Shown: piece by piece, positions 25,329 through 34,812 of the stretch
Position numbering within the stretch: the first letter of the stretch is position 1
How the letters are laid out: each line of letters begins with the position of its first letter
Assembly (NCBI RefSeq): GCF_002567005.1
Contig: NZ_NUZU01000030.1
Location: 42,467-83,350 of the forward strand
DNA from: Bacillus sp. AFS073361
GTDB lineage: Bacteria > Bacillota > Bacilli > Bacillales > Cytobacillaceae
DNA length: 40,884 bases
Direction: 5' to 3'
The notes under the pieces: model-generated
Database searches by the model: none
The model's input: the letters and a program-made list of their open reading frames with translations, nothing else
Told to the model about the DNA's origin: nothing
Made by a program: the position numbers and the translations under genes

Positions 25329-27743
25329 TTAACCTCTTAAAACCGCGCCTGCTTTTTCTTCCAAAGCCTCAAGAACTTGGTTATGAACCTTCGTTACTTC
25401 TTCATCCGTTAACGTACGTTCCGGATCGACATACTTAAGAGAGAACGCAATCGACTTCTTGCCTGCCTCCATCTTATCTCCCTCATACAAGTCAAACACT
25501 TCAGCTTCCTTCAGAAGCGGTGCGCCCGCTGTTTCGATAATTCCTTTTAGGGTGCCTGACACCGTTTCTCTGTTTACCACAAGGGCAATGTCTCTTGTGA
25601 TGGACGGGAAGCGTGGGATGGCCTGGTATTGTAATGCTGGTGTTTCTGCTTCAAGTACTGCCTTTAATGATAGCTCGAATACGTACGTATCCTTCAAATC
25701 CAGCTCTTTTTGAACTGTTGGGTGAACTTGACCGATAAAGCCGATTTTCTCCCCATTTAAGAGTACTTCAGCCGTACGTCCAGGGTGCATGCCGTCTACT
25801 TGCGCTTGAACAAATTGAACCTGTTCTAGTAAACCAAGCTTAGCAAACATTCCTTCTAGGATTCCTTTGATTACGAAGAAGTCGACCGCCTTCTTCTCTC
25901 CTTGCCAAGAATGACTAGACCATAGCCCTGTAATAGCTGCTGCAATGTGTTCCTTTTCGGAAGGAAGAGTATCCGTGCCATTTGCTAAGAATACAGCCCC
26001 AGTTTCATACACACCTAAGGTATCATTTTGACGAGCGCTGTTGTATTTTAATACTTCTAACAGCTGTGGCATGATGCTTAATCGCAGGATGCTGCGCTCC
26101 TCACTCATTGGCATTGAAAGACGGATGGTATCTCGTTTTTCAAGCGCGAATTGAGTTGCTTTTTCCTCGCTAGTAAGGGAATATGTCACTGCTTGATACA
26201 AACCTGCCCCTTCAAGGTATTGACGAACCTTTCGGCGCTTCTGTTGATACTCAGACAATCTACCAGGGGTTGTTGAACCAATTGGCAATGTTTTTGGAAT
26301 ATTATCGTATCCATAAAGACGAGCGACCTCTTCTAGTAAATCTTCTTCTATTTTAATATCACCGCGGCGAGTAGGCGCCGTTACCGTTACGGTATCCTCC
26401 TCAATGCTGACACCAAATTGAAGGCGATCGAAGATTTCTTTTACATCGTTCATTACCAATTCTGTACCAAGAACTCGATTGATTTTTTCTAAAGTAATCG
26501 AAACAACCGCTGGCTCAACGGTCAGTGTATCTGCCTCTGCGGCACCTTCTAGCACTTCACCGCCAGCGTATTTTGCCATCAGATAGGCAGCCCGATTTCC
26601 AGCAGCACGAACACGATTAGGATCCACACCTTTTTCAAAACGAGCGCTCGCTTCACTTCTTAACCCATGGTCTTTCGATGCCTTACGCACAGTTGCCCCA
26701 TTAAAATAAGCGGATTCAAGCAGTACAGTTGTTGTATCTGAGGTTACCTCTGAATTTGCTCCTCCCATGACACCAGCAAGGGCAACGGGTTTCGTTCCAT
26801 TTGTAATGACGAGATGATCGGAAGTAAGTGTCCGTTCTGCATCATCAAGCGTAATAAATTTTTCGCCATCAGCTGCACGGCGGACAAGGATTTCCTTTGA
26901 ACCTAAGCGGTCATAATCAAATGCATGGAGCGGTTGACCATATTCAAGCAGGATATAGTTGGTAATATCGACCACATTATTGTGTGGACGGATTCCCGCT
27001 GACATCAAGCGAGTTTGCATCCAGAGCGGAGAGGGTCCAATTTTTACATTTTTAATGATTTGCGCCACATATAATGGATTATCCTCTTTTGCATCGACCG
27101 TAATTTTCACATAATCAGATGCTTTTTCAGTTGAAGCCTGCAGGTTTGTTTCTGGAAGTTTAACGTCTCTGCCAAGTATCGCTGCCACTTCATAGGCAAC
27201 ACCTAGCATGCTTAAACAATCCGCACGGTTTGGAGTCAAGCTAAGTTCAAGAATCTCATCGTCACGATTTAACTCGGCTAGTGCATCGACGCCTACTACT
27301 GTATCCGCTGGAAAAACAAAGATTCCCTCTGAATACTCTTTCGGAACTACCTTTCCTTCCATCCCTAACTCTGTCAGCGAACAGATCATTCCGTTTGATT
27401 CTTCACCGCGAAGTTTCGCACGTTTTATTTTAAAATTACCTGGTAATACTGCACCTACTGTTGCCACCGCAACCTTCTGTCCCTGTGCCACATTTGGTGC
27501 ACCGCAAATGATTTGTACCGGCTGTTCACCGCCTACATCAACAAGACATTTGCTTAATTTATCGGCATTTGGGTGCTGCTCACGTTCAAGGACATGACCA
27601 ACTACAACACCTTTAATACCATCGTTAAGGATTTCGACTCCCTCAACCTCAATACCGCTTTTTGTAATTTTTTCTGCTAATTCAGCAGCAGTTACTCCAG
27701 TTAAATCGATATAATCTTGGAGCCATTTATATGAAACGAACAT
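25329..27743 (-). CDS. pheT: Phenylalanyl-tRNA synthetase beta subunit
   Basis: With PheS forms the heterotetramer charging tRNA-Phe. The 804-aa protein has an N-terminal EMAP-type tRNA-binding domain (about 40-150, [17 protein letters not shown]), B3/4 editing domain, B5 domain, the synthetase-like core (FEKGVDPNR) and a C-terminal FDX-ACB domain (about 710-804, [20 protein letters not shown]). Oddity: the dispersed palindrome GGTGCCTGACACC lies in frame at 25551-25563, coding VSGT in the ACB domain. Follows pheS by 51 bases. Confidence 0.97.
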   Translation of the reverse strand: MFVSYKWLQDYIDLTGVTAAELAEKITKSGIEVEGVEILNDGIKGVVVGHVLEREQHPNADKLSKCLVDVGGEQPVQIICGAPNVAQGQKVAVATVGAVLPGNFKIKRAKLRGEESNGMICSLTELGMEGKVVPKEYSEGIFVFPADTVVGVDALAELNRDDEILELSLTPNRADCLSMLGVAYEVAAILGRDVKLPETNLQASTEKASDYVKITVDAKEDNPLYVAQIIKNVKIGPSPLWMQTRLMSAGIRPHNNVVDITNYILLEYGQPLHAFDYDRLGSKEILVRRAADGEKFITLDDAERTLTSDHLVITNGTKPVALAGVMGGANSEVTSDTTTVLLESAYFNGATVRKASKDHGLRSEASARFEKGVDPNRVRAAGNRAAYLMAKYAGGEVLEGAAEADTLTVEPAVVSITLEKINRVLGTELVMNDVKEIFDRLQFGVSIEEDTVTVTAPTRRGDIKIEEDLLEEVARLYGYDNIPKTLPIGSTTPGRLSEYQQKRRKVRQYLEGAGLYQAVTYSLTSEEKATQFALEKRDTIRLSMPMSEERSILRLSIMPQLLEVLKYNSARQNDTLGVYETGAVFLANGTDTLPSEKEHIAAAITGLWSSHSWQGEKKAVDFFVIKGILEGMFAKLGLLEQVQFVQAQVDGMHPGRTAEVLLNGEKIGFIGQVHPTVQKELDLKDTYVFELSLKAVLEAETPALQYQAIPRFPSITRDIALVVNRETVSGTLKGIIETAGAPLLKEAEVFDLYEGDKMEAGKKSIAFSLKYVDPERTLTDEEVTKVHNQVLEALEEKAGAVLRG
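25551..25563. repeat. GGTGCCTGACACC motif inside pheT
   Basis: Exact 13-base copy (in inverse orientation) of the palindromic motif found at 2265, 2302, 9045 and 28864. The coding frame is intact. Confidence 0.7.
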
Positions 27744-27794
27744 GTCGTCATCCTCCTTTGTTTATTCAACTTCAACGGATTGAAGCCTTCCCAT

Positions 27795-28832
27795 TTACTC
27801 GTGTTTTGAAAATTGTTTTAAGAAACGCACATCATTTGTATAGAAATGTCTGATATCATCGACACCGTACTTTAACATTGCAATTCGCTCAGGTCCCATA
27901 CCGAAGGCGAAGCCAGTGTATTTTTTAGAATCGTATCCGGCCATCTCAAGGACGTTCGGATGGACCATACCAGCACCAAGAATTTCGATCCAGCCGGTGC
28001 GCTTACAAACGCTGCAGCCATGGCCGCCGCAAATTTTACAAGAAATGTCCATTTCAACAGAAGGTTCTGTGAATGGGAAGAAGCTTGGGCGTAGACGGAT
28101 TTCACGATCTTCCCCGAACATTTTCTTCGCAAACACTTCTAATGTTCCTTTCAGGTCGCTCATTCGGATGTTTTCACCGACAACAAGACCTTCGATTTGC
28201 ATAAATTGGTGGGAGTGTGTCGCATCATCATTATCACGGCGGTACACTTTACCTGGACAAATAATCTTGATCGGACCTTTGCCTTGGTGCTTTTCCATCG
28301 TCCGAGCTTGAACCGGAGAGGTATGAGTACGAAGAAGGATGTCTTCTGTAATATAGAAAGAATCCTGCATATCACGGGCTGGGTGGCCTTTCGGTAAATT
28401 AAGAGCTTCGAAATTATAATAATCCTGTTCAACTTCTGGACCTTCAGCTACCTGGTAACCCATTCCGATAAATAAGTCTTCAATTTCTTCGATGATTCTA
28501 GTCAGCGGATGGTGATTTCCAACCTTCACTGGGCGGCCAGGGAGAGTAACATCGATACTTTCAGAAGCTAGCTTTTCTAGGACAGCCGCTTCTTCTAACC
28601 CCTTTTGTTTGGCTTCAATTTTTTCGGCAATCGCTTCACGAACTTCGTTTGCTAATGCCCCCATCACTGGACGCTCTTCAGCTGAAAGTTTCCCCATGCC
28701 ACGCAACACTTCCGTAATTGGCCCCTTTTTTCCTAAGTAGGCAACACGGATGTCATTTAATTCTTTTAAGCTTCCAGATTGTTCAATTTTTTGAATAGCC
28801 TCTTCCTGCAATTCCTTTAAACGCTCTTGCAT
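27795..28832 (-). CDS. pheS: Phenylalanyl-tRNA synthetase alpha subunit
   Basis: Catalytic subunit of class II PheRS. The 345-aa protein has an N-terminal coiled coil ([20 protein letters not shown]), then class II motif 1 ([19 protein letters not shown]), motif 2 ([20 protein letters not shown]) and motif 3 ([17 protein letters not shown]). I choose the ATG at 28832, where AAGGAGG stands seven bases upstream; the longer open frame runs back into the T-box leader and is not coding. Regulated by the upstream T-box. Confidence 0.97.
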   Translation of the reverse strand: MQERLKELQEEAIQKIEQSGSLKELNDIRVAYLGKKGPITEVLRGMGKLSAEERPVMGALANEVREAIAEKIEAKQKGLEEAAVLEKLASESIDVTLPGRPVKVGNHHPLTRIIEEIEDLFIGMGYQVAEGPEVEQDYYNFEALNLPKGHPARDMQDSFYITEDILLRTHTSPVQARTMEKHQGKGPIKIICPGKVYRRDNDDATHSHQFMQIEGLVVGENIRMSDLKGTLEVFAKKMFGEDREIRLRPSFFPFTEPSVEMDISCKICGGHGCSVCKRTGWIEILGAGMVHPNVLEMAGYDSKKYTGFAFGMGPERIAMLKYGVDDIRHFYTNDVRFLKQFSKHE

Positions 28833-28863
28833 GTCAATTCCTCCTTCATAGTAATCGGTAATT

Positions 28864-28876
28864 GGTGTCAGGCACC
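28864..28876. repeat. Single GGTGTCAGGCACC motif in the pheS leader
   Basis: One isolated copy of the dispersed 13-base palindromic motif, between the T-box terminator and the pheS ribosome binding site. Confidence 0.75.
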
Positions 28877-28883
28877 AGAAAAA

Positions 28884-29180
28884 AACAAAAAAACCCCATC
28901 CCTGGAAAGGGACGAGGTTAAAGTTTCGCGGTACCACCCTTGTAAACACGTTATGTAAAACACATTGTGTTCGCTTCATTCGGATAACGGCTTATGCCGG
29001 CGCATCTTTACACGGAAAGCGAAGCAGCTGGACTGCTATTGCTTTTAATCGTGGTCCCGATGCCAACTCAGGAGGTGAACTTCTCTTATCCTTGCCATAA
29101 AAGTGCTTTCAGTCACGGCACTTTCTCCCTAAATAGCTTTAAATAAGATACTTTTCTCCATCATCGTCATTTAATATTCC
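28884..29180 (-). ncRNA. T-box riboswitch of pheST (Phe-specific)
   Basis: The invariant T-box AGGGTGGTACCGCG is at 28927-28940 on the minus strand. Upstream is a long stem I with GGGAGAAAGTG and a specifier bulge reading TTC (29077-29079) in the context GAGAAG-TTC-ACC, a phenylalanine codon. The terminator is ACCTCGTCCCT/AGGGATGGGGT (28893-28918), followed by a T run. Uncharged tRNA-Phe should pair at the specifier and T-box bulge and allow read-through into pheS. Confidence 0.96.
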
Positions 29181-29192
29181 ATATTGTTCATT

Positions 29193-29222
29193 ATTATATA
29201 ATAATTCTCTACGCAAGGTCAA
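29193..29222 (-). promoter_or_regulatory. Promoter of pheST
   Basis: Minus strand: TTGACC (29217-29222), 18-bp spacer, TATAAT (29193-29198), just upstream of the T-box leader and just after the ysgA stop. Confidence 0.8.
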
Positions 29223-29234
29223 ACTAGTTTACGC

Positions 29235-29984
29235 CTATTTTTTCAAATAATAAAGCAGGATCCCTGTCGCAACGGCCACATTTAATGACTCACTCTTCCC
29301 GTAAATGGGGATATAAAGGTTCGCTGTTGTACTTGCAAGAATATCTTTACCCACACCATTTCCTTCATTTCCAACAATCAAGGCAAACGAATCACCTATG
29401 GAAATATCAGTATATGCAGAGGCCCCCTCAAGTGCTGTACCGTAAACAGGAATATTTTTTTCCTGCAGCTGGTCGATCCATTCATGAAGGTCTCCTCTAA
29501 TTATTGGCAGGTGAAAATGACTTCCTTGTGCAGACCTTAGGACCTTAGAGTTGAAAATATCCACACTTCCACGTCCCACCACAACAGCGTCAATCCCCGC
29601 TGCATCAGCGGTACGAATCATAGTGCCGAGATTGCCCGGGTCCTGAACCGCGTCAATGAACAGGTAGGTTTTTGCATTACGTACTTCCGGAGCTGCGATT
29701 CGGCAGACGGCATAAATTCCCTGGGGAGCTTCCGTATCGGTTAAGGAATTCGATATCTCTTCCGTAACTTGTGTAACTGGCGTGGAACCAGCATCCCATC
29801 TTGAAGGTAAATCCACTTTTTCAGAAACAATGATTTCTATAATTTGTTCCCCTTGTTTCAGGGCTTCTTCAACTAAATGGAAGCCTTCCACTAAAAATGT
29901 TCCTGACCTATCCCGTTCTTTTTTCGTTAACAGTTTTTTCCATTGTTTAACTTTGGGATTATTGATTGATTCTATATGCTTCAA
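29235..29984 (-). CDS. ysgA: TrmH/SpoU-family RNA methyltransferase (YsgA)
   Basis: SAM-dependent 2'-O-ribose methyltransferase of the SPOUT class, probably acting on rRNA. The 249-aa protein has an N-terminal substrate-binding domain (INNPKVKQWKKLLTKKERDR, GTFLVEGFHLVEEAL) and a SPOUT domain with motif 1 DAVQDPGNLGTMIRTADAAG, motif 2 ALIVGNEGNGVG and motif 3 IPIYGKSESLNVAVATGILL, forming the trefoil knot. The start is TTG at 29984, with AAAGGAGAG upstream. Same place as B. subtilis ysgA, between pheS and sspI. Confidence 0.92.
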   Translation of the reverse strand: MKHIESINNPKVKQWKKLLTKKERDRSGTFLVEGFHLVEEALKQGEQIIEIIVSEKVDLPSRWDAGSTPVTQVTEEISNSLTDTEAPQGIYAVCRIAAPEVRNAKTYLFIDAVQDPGNLGTMIRTADAAGIDAVVVGRGSVDIFNSKVLRSAQGSHFHLPIIRGDLHEWIDQLQEKNIPVYGTALEGASAYTDISIGDSFALIVGNEGNGVGKDILASTTANLYIPIYGKSESLNVAVATGILLYYLKK

Positions 29985-30250
29985 AACCCGCTCTCCTTTT
30001 ACAATAACGATGATTTTTATATTATAGCCTAATAAAAATACATAATAAAACCAAAAATAGAAAACATATTAAAAGAAAAGCGAAAGCGCCTTGTCCAGGG
30101 GCGACAAGCATAAGACAAGCACTGACAGAAGGCGCCGTTTGCCTTCCGAAGTGATTGGCTTATGTCTCGAGCCCCTAGGCGCTGTAGCTAGACAGTTCTC
30201 CAGTTTCAGAGTTTTAGACTTTATTATTTATTGAAAAGGAGTGCATATAC
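29985..30250. other. ysgA / sspI divergent intergenic region
   Basis: A 266-bp gap almost half filled by a ~120-bp palindromic repeat. sspI is sigma-G dependent in B. subtilis, but I could not place a convincing promoter in the 55 bases left between the repeat and its ATG. Confidence 0.6.
30077..30195 (+). repeat. ~120-bp dispersed palindromic repeat, copy 1
   Basis: The ends are inverted: GCGAAAGCGCCTTG..CAGGGGCGACAAGCATAAGAC at one side and GGCTTATGTC..AGCCCCTAGGCGCTGTAGCT at the other, so the element can fold into a long hairpin. The reverse complement matches the element at 37118-37238 over both ends, while the central loop differs. I recall this as a common Bacillaceae repeat of unknown function. 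Confidence 0.88.
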
Positions 30251-30457
30251 ATGAATTTAAATTTACGTAACGCGATTGTTCACAATGTTGCTGGGAATAC
30301 ACAAGACCAATTAGAAGATACGATTGTTGATGCGATTCAAAACGGAGAAGAAAAAATGCTCCCGGGTCTCGGCGTATTATTTGAAATCATTTGGAAAAAC
30401 TCATCCGAAGAAGAGAAAAAAGAAATGCTCGCTACTCTTGAAAGTGGGTTAAAGTAG
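30251..30457 (+). CDS. sspI: Small acid-soluble spore protein SspI
   Basis: Minor small acid-soluble protein of the spore core, made in the forespore. The 68-aa product [20 protein letters not shown].. followed by [20 protein letters not shown].. and [17 protein letters not shown] is a typical SspI of full length. AAAGGAG precedes the ATG at good spacing. Divergent from ysgA, followed by its own terminator. Confidence 0.95.
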   Translation: MNLNLRNAIVHNVAGNTQDQLEDTIVDAIQNGEEKMLPGLGVLFEIIWKNSSEEEKKEMLATLESGLK

Positions 30458-30475
30458 CCATTTGTTGGTTCTGGG

Positions 30476-30507
30476 GCTGTCAATCGGTTAAGGTTGACAG
30501 CTTTTTT
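30476..30507 (+). terminator. Terminator of sspI
   Basis: GCTGTCAA / TTGACAGC stem with a ten-base loop, followed by TTTTTT. Confidence 0.9.
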
Positions 30508-30573
30508 CTGTAAAGATTTAAACTTTCAGCAAAACTTGATCTAATAATAAATGTTTAAATGTTGATATATAAA

Positions 30574-30720
30574 GAATATCAGCAATTTAGACACTCAATC
30601 GGCGAATTTTTGGTTTCAATCAGCGAATTTGGGCATTCAATCGGCGAATTTTCATGCTTAATCAGCGAATTTGGAGATTCAATCGGCGAATATCACCTTT
30701 CAATCAACGAATCAAAAACT
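30574..30720. repeat. Second 21-bp tandem repeat array
   Basis: Units of exactly 21 bp start at 30595, 30616, 30637, 30658, 30679 and 30700, with a degenerate unit before. The core alternates TCAATCGGCGAAT and TCAATCAGCGAAT; the other eight bases vary. On the plus strand it stays open as a 60-codon frame with heptads such as FGHSIGE/FSCLISE, but no ribosome binding site precedes it. The unit sequence differs from the array at 79-204, yet length and two-type alternation are shared. It lies between sspI and the ysdC terminator. Confidence 0.85.
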
Positions 30721-30724
30721 CGAA

Positions 30725-30755
30725 TAAAAAATCCCCGGTAAAGTTCTACCGGGGA
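30725..30755 (-). terminator. Terminator of the M42 peptidase gene
   Basis: TCCCCGGTA / TACCGGGGA stem with a six-base loop, followed by TTTTTT on the minus strand. Confidence 0.9.
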
Positions 30756-30767
30756 CCCCACAATAAG

Positions 30768-31853
30768 TTATTCAAACGTAATTTTATCAACCATCTCACG
30801 GTCTAAACGCTTGATGACTTCCACAATCAATTTTACCGCATTTTCATAATCATCACGATGGAGCATCGCGGCATGAGAATGGATATATCTAGTCGCAATT
30901 GTAATCGCCATCGCTGGAACCCCATTATGTGTCAAATGGATTGACCCTGCATCCGTACCGCCGCCAGGTATTGATTCGAACTGATAAGGAATGTTCAGTT
31001 CATCAGCTGTGTCGGTTACTAAATCGCGCAATCCTTTATGGGCTACAAGTGAAGCATCATAGATAACAACTTGTGGTCCCTTACCCATTTTACTCATGGC
31101 TTCTCTTTCAGAAACTCCCGGTGTATCGCCGGCAATACCGACATCAACTGCAAAGCCGATATCAGGTTTAATTTTAGTCGTTGCCGTCTTGGCACCACGC
31201 AAACCAACCTCTTCTTGAACATTACCAACACCATAGACAACATTAGGATGGTCTACACCTTTCAGCTGCTTCAACACATCAATAGCAATGGCACAGCCAA
31301 TCCGGTTATCCCAGGCTTTAGCTAATAACATTTTTTCATTATTCATAACAGTGAATTCAAAATATGGAACAACCATATCGCCTGGACGAACGCCCCACTC
31401 CGTGACTTCCTCACGACTTGAAGCACCTACATCAATAAACATGTCCTTAATTTCAACAGGTTTCTTGCGTGCTTCTGGTGATAAAATATGCGGCGGCTTA
31501 GAACCGATAATCCCGGTTACATCTCCCTTGCTCGACACGATCGTTACACGCTGGGCGAGCATAACCTGACCCCACCAGCCGCCAACTGGTTGAAAACGAA
31601 GGAAACCTTTGTCATCAATTTGGGTAATCATGAAGCCAACTTCATCCAAATGACCCGCAACCATAATTTTCGGGCCGCCTTCTTTACCCACCTTTTTGGC
31701 AATTAAACTGCCAAGTCCATCCGTTGTAAGTTCATCAGCAAAAGGTTCTATGTATTTTTTCATGACTTCCCGAACTTCACGCTCATTACCAGGTATTCCT
31801 TTGGCATCTGTTAACTCTTTTAACATCATCAAGGTTTCATCTAGTTTTGTCAT
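30768..31853 (-). CDS. ysdC: M42-family aminopeptidase (YsdC)
   Basis: Two-metal aminopeptidase of the M42/endoglucanase-M family, usually dodecameric. The 361-aa protein has metal-ligand motifs [12 protein letters not shown] (His68, Asp70), [12 protein letters not shown] (bridging Asp), [11 protein letters not shown] (catalytic Glu pair), [13 protein letters not shown] and [15 protein letters not shown]. Substrate unknown. GGGGGCG precedes the ATG. A promoter TTGTAA-18-TATAAT is seen upstream. Matches B. subtilis ysdC, here next to sspI. Confidence 0.94.
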   Translation of the reverse strand: MTKLDETLMMLKELTDAKGIPGNEREVREVMKKYIEPFADELTTDGLGSLIAKKVGKEGGPKIMVAGHLDEVGFMITQIDDKGFLRFQPVGGWWGQVMLAQRVTIVSSKGDVTGIIGSKPPHILSPEARKKPVEIKDMFIDVGASSREEVTEWGVRPGDMVVPYFEFTVMNNEKMLLAKAWDNRIGCAIAIDVLKQLKGVDHPNVVYGVGNVQEEVGLRGAKTATTKIKPDIGFAVDVGIAGDTPGVSEREAMSKMGKGPQVVIYDASLVAHKGLRDLVTDTADELNIPYQFESIPGGGTDAGSIHLTHNGVPAMAITIATRYIHSHAAMLHRDDYENAVKLIVEVIKRLDREMVDKITFE

Positions 31854-31886
31854 TATTTCGCCCCCATTTTTTATAGGTACAATTTT

Positions 31887-31916
31887 ATTATACAGAAGGA
31901 TATTGTTCAGTTACAA
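31887..31916 (-). promoter_or_regulatory. Promoter of ysdC
   Basis: Minus strand: TTGTAA (31911-31916), 18-bp spacer, TATAAT (31887-31892), 34 bases before the ATG. Confidence 0.7.
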
Positions 31917-32096
31917 ATTTAGCCTGATTGGATGAAATAACTCGGCACCCTTTGAATCTTTAAGAAGTTCATGGAATCTAGGCTTCATGGATAACATGTA
32001 TATCTATGGAGAATATTAAAAAAAAGGAATACTTTGTTAGGAACGGTTTTTTTTGTATAGCAAAAGCTTTTCTTATTTCAAAAGGGAGATAAATTA

Positions 32097-33194
32097 ATGA
32101 TTAAGGAAAAAATTAGTGCAATCCAGCTTGTTTATTTAATGGCAGGCTATGTATTAGGGACGGCGATGATTCTGGGTTTAGGGGCTGACACGAAGCAGGA
32201 TGCATGGATCTATATCCTTATCGGCATGGGATCCAGTCTAATATTAATGGTTGTTTATACTCAATTATCAACCTATTATTCAGGGGATACACTCGTTCAG
32301 ATGCTGCCAAAGATAATCGGAAGATTTCTTTCCTATCCGGTAATCCTGCTTTATATTGTGCATTTTACCTATTCTGCCGCAAGAGCGTGCAGAGAATTGG
32401 GGGATCTGATTGTCACAACCATCTTAACTGAAACCCCAATCTTAGTAGTAATAGGAAGCTTTATGGTGTTAATGATCTATTGTTTGCTGGGCGGAGTAGA
32501 GACTTTGGGGCGAATGGCGGAAATCATCTTTCCTATCTATATTTTTGCACTTATCCTGATTTGGCTTCTCTTATTTAGCGTTGAACCATTTGATCTAAAA
32601 AATCTAACTCCTGTTTTAGGTAATGGAGTACAACCTTTATTGAAAAAAGCAATTCCAACTGCCATAAACTTCCCTTTTGGCGAAACCATTGTCATTATGA
32701 TGTTTTTTCCTTTTTTAAGCAATAAAAAACATATAAGAAAGATAGGATTGTCTGCTCTAGTAATCGGAGGAATCCTATTAACAATTAATTCTATTATGAT
32801 GCTTTCTACGCTAGGACCGGAAATTTACAACAGAGATCTTTTTACCCTGCTTGCTGCAACTCAAATGGTTTCTGTTGCAGACTTTCTTGAGCGGTTTGAT
32901 GCCCTTGTTATTTTAATGATGGTAGCAGGTGTATTTTTTAAGGTGGGAGGATTTACATTCGGTGCTTCCGTTGCCATATCTCAATTATTCAAATTAAAAC
33001 AAACTCGTTCCGTACTGATATCACTAGGGTTAATTATTACCCCCTTGTCACTAATATCCTCATCTAATTATGTTGAACATATAGATTTTGGATTTAAGTT
33101 TTTTGTTCCATATTTCTTAACTCTATTACAAATCATTGTGCCGATTTTATTACTATTTACCGCAATGATTCGAAAAAAATTGGGCCTTTTATAG
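32097..33194 (+). CDS. Spore germinant receptor B subunit (GerAB family)
   Basis: Permease-like subunit of a GerA-type nutrient receptor in the spore inner membrane, APC superfamily; B subunits bind the germinant. The 365-aa protein has about ten hydrophobic helices: ISAIQLVYLMAGYVLGTAMI at the start, SYPVILLYIVHFTYSAARAC, LGRMAEIIFPIYIFALILIW, and a polar tail after the last helix. AAAGGGAGAT precedes the ATG. First gene of a B-A-C operon, an uncommon order. Germinant not predictable. The 240-bp gap upstream has no clear sigma-G promoter to my eye. Confidence 0.93.
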   Translation: MIKEKISAIQLVYLMAGYVLGTAMILGLGADTKQDAWIYILIGMGSSLILMVVYTQLSTYYSGDTLVQMLPKIIGRFLSYPVILLYIVHFTYSAARACRELGDLIVTTILTETPILVVIGSFMVLMIYCLLGGVETLGRMAEIIFPIYIFALILIWLLLFSVEPFDLKNLTPVLGNGVQPLLKKAIPTAINFPFGETIVIMMFFPFLSNKKHIRKIGLSALVIGGILLTINSIMMLSTLGPEIYNRDLFTLLAATQMVSVADFLERFDALVILMMVAGVFFKVGGFTFGASVAISQLFKLKQTRSVLISLGLIITPLSLISSSNYVEHIDFGFKFFVPYFLTLLQIIVPILLLFTAMIRKKLGLL

Positions 33195-33226
33195 TCTCAT
33201 TTTAATCAATAAGGGTGGTACGTTCA

Positions 33227-34786
33227 TTGAAAACTTTAAGACGGATTAAAAAATTATATTCGACTTTCCAAAATCAAAACCGAGACAAAACTCTGGAGGA
33301 AAAAGGAAACGATCAATTATCAGGATTTCTTCAGGAAGATTTTTTACAGGTAAAGCATTATTTTGAAGGGGCTTCAGATTTCAAATATCGTGAACTTCAA
33401 ATAAATTCTACCTACTCGGCTATGATTTTTTATCTCGATGGATTAGTGGGTATAGAAAGAATTGAATTAAACGTCATCACTCCTTTACTCAAAAACAATA
33501 ATGCATTCCTAAATAACCCTAAACCGACAATTGAGACCATCATAGAAGAACTAAGTTCAGCTCAAGTAAAACAAGGGGAAACACTGCAGGAAGTGATTAA
33601 TCATATTTTGTTAGGTGATACTGTTTTATTGATTAATGGATATAAACAATTCCTTTTTATTAGTGAACAAGCATGGGAAAAGCGCTCCATTGAAGAACCC
33701 CTATCCGAGGCGGTCGTTTTAGGACCAAGAGAAGGCTTTACTGAAAATATCCGGACCAATACAAGTATGATTCGTAGACGTTTAAAAACAACAAAGCTTA
33801 AATTCGAAAGTATACAGATTGGGAACCTTTCCCAAACTGAAGTAGTCATTACTTATCTTGATGGAATTGCCCAATATTCAATCATAGAAGAAGTTCGTAG
33901 CAGATTAAACCAGATTAATATTGATGCGATTGAGGACAGCGGCTATATTGTGGAGCTTATTGAGGATCATCCTTTCTCAGTGTTTCCGCAAATATTGCAA
34001 ACTGAACGGCCGGATCGAGTGGTCGGTAACCTTCTTGAAGGCAGAATTGGGATTATCGTTGAAAATAGCCCTTTTGCTCTAGTGGTTCCTGTGACATTTT
34101 TTCAAATGATGAGTTCCCCTGAAGACTATTATGGAAAGTTTATTATGGCAACCTTTATTCGATTCATCCGCTATTTATTTTTATTGATTGCACTATTGTT
34201 TCCCTCCATTTATATCGCTGTGACTACCTTCCATCAGGAATTACTGCCAACCAATCTTTTGTTTAGTGTTGCAGCTTCCCGGGAAAAGGTGCCCTTTCCG
34301 GCGGTTATCGAAGCCCTATTAATGGAAATAACCTTTGAAGCACTGCGTGAAGCTGGTTTACGGCTGCCGCGGCCGATTGGATCAACAGTAAGTATTGTTG
34401 GAGCATTAGTAATCGGTCAAGCTGCTGTTGAGGCGGGGATTGTTTCCGCTCCATTAGTTATTGTTGTATCCACTACAGGCATTGCATCGTTTATGTTTCC
34501 TAGTTATACCCTAACTGGAGCTATTCGGCTCCTTCGGTTTTTAATGATTTTTTTATCCGCAACATTAGGGTTTTATGGAATCTTATTAGGAGTTTTCTTT
34601 ATTTTAGTACACCTTGTCCAACTGCGCTCCTTTGGTGTTCCTTATTTGGCCCCTGTTGCCCCACTTAATTTTAACAACCTTAAAGATGTTTTTGTTCGTG
34701 CCCCTTGGTGGAGGATGAATGAACGGCCAGAACAAACAGGAAAAAGGAATTTGAGGAGATTAAGTCCCCGCAACCGTAAAAACTAG
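33227..34786 (+). CDS. Spore germinant receptor A subunit (GerAA family)
   Basis: About 519 aa. Soluble N-terminal domain (about 1-290: VKHYFEGASDFKYRELQINS, LLGDTVLLINGYKQFLFIS, VVLGPREGFTENIRTNTSMI, RPDRVVGNLLEGRIGIIVENSP) and a C-terminal membrane part with four to five helices and REKVPFPAVIEALLMEITFE, EAGLRLPRPIGSTVSIVGAL, both hallmarks of GerA. I prefer the TTG at 33227, seven bases after AAGGGTGG; a GTG at 33215 lies inside that Shine-Dalgarno. Starts about 30 bases after the B gene. Expected in forespores. Confidence 0.94.
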   Translation: MKTLRRIKKLYSTFQNQNRDKTLEEKGNDQLSGFLQEDFLQVKHYFEGASDFKYRELQINSTYSAMIFYLDGLVGIERIELNVITPLLKNNNAFLNNPKPTIETIIEELSSAQVKQGETLQEVINHILLGDTVLLINGYKQFLFISEQAWEKRSIEEPLSEAVVLGPREGFTENIRTNTSMIRRRLKTTKLKFESIQIGNLSQTEVVITYLDGIAQYSIIEEVRSRLNQINIDAIEDSGYIVELIEDHPFSVFPQILQTERPDRVVGNLLEGRIGIIVENSPFALVVPVTFFQMMSSPEDYYGKFIMATFIRFIRYLFLLIALLFPSIYIAVTTFHQELLPTNLLFSVAASREKVPFPAVIEALLMEITFEALREAGLRLPRPIGSTVSIVGALVIGQAAVEAGIVSAPLVIVVSTTGIASFMFPSYTLTGAIRLLRFLMIFLSATLGFYGILLGVFFILVHLVQLRSFGVPYLAPVAPLNFNNLKDVFVRAPWWRMNERPEQTGKRNLRRLSPRNRKN

Positions 34787-34812
34787 TTCGTTTAAAAGGA
34801 CGGGATGGGATT

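Noticed and set aside
30559..30741. 60-aa plus-strand frame with SIGEF/SISEF heptads
   Set aside because: No Shine-Dalgarno, and it runs into the ysdC terminator hairpin. Reported as a repeat array.
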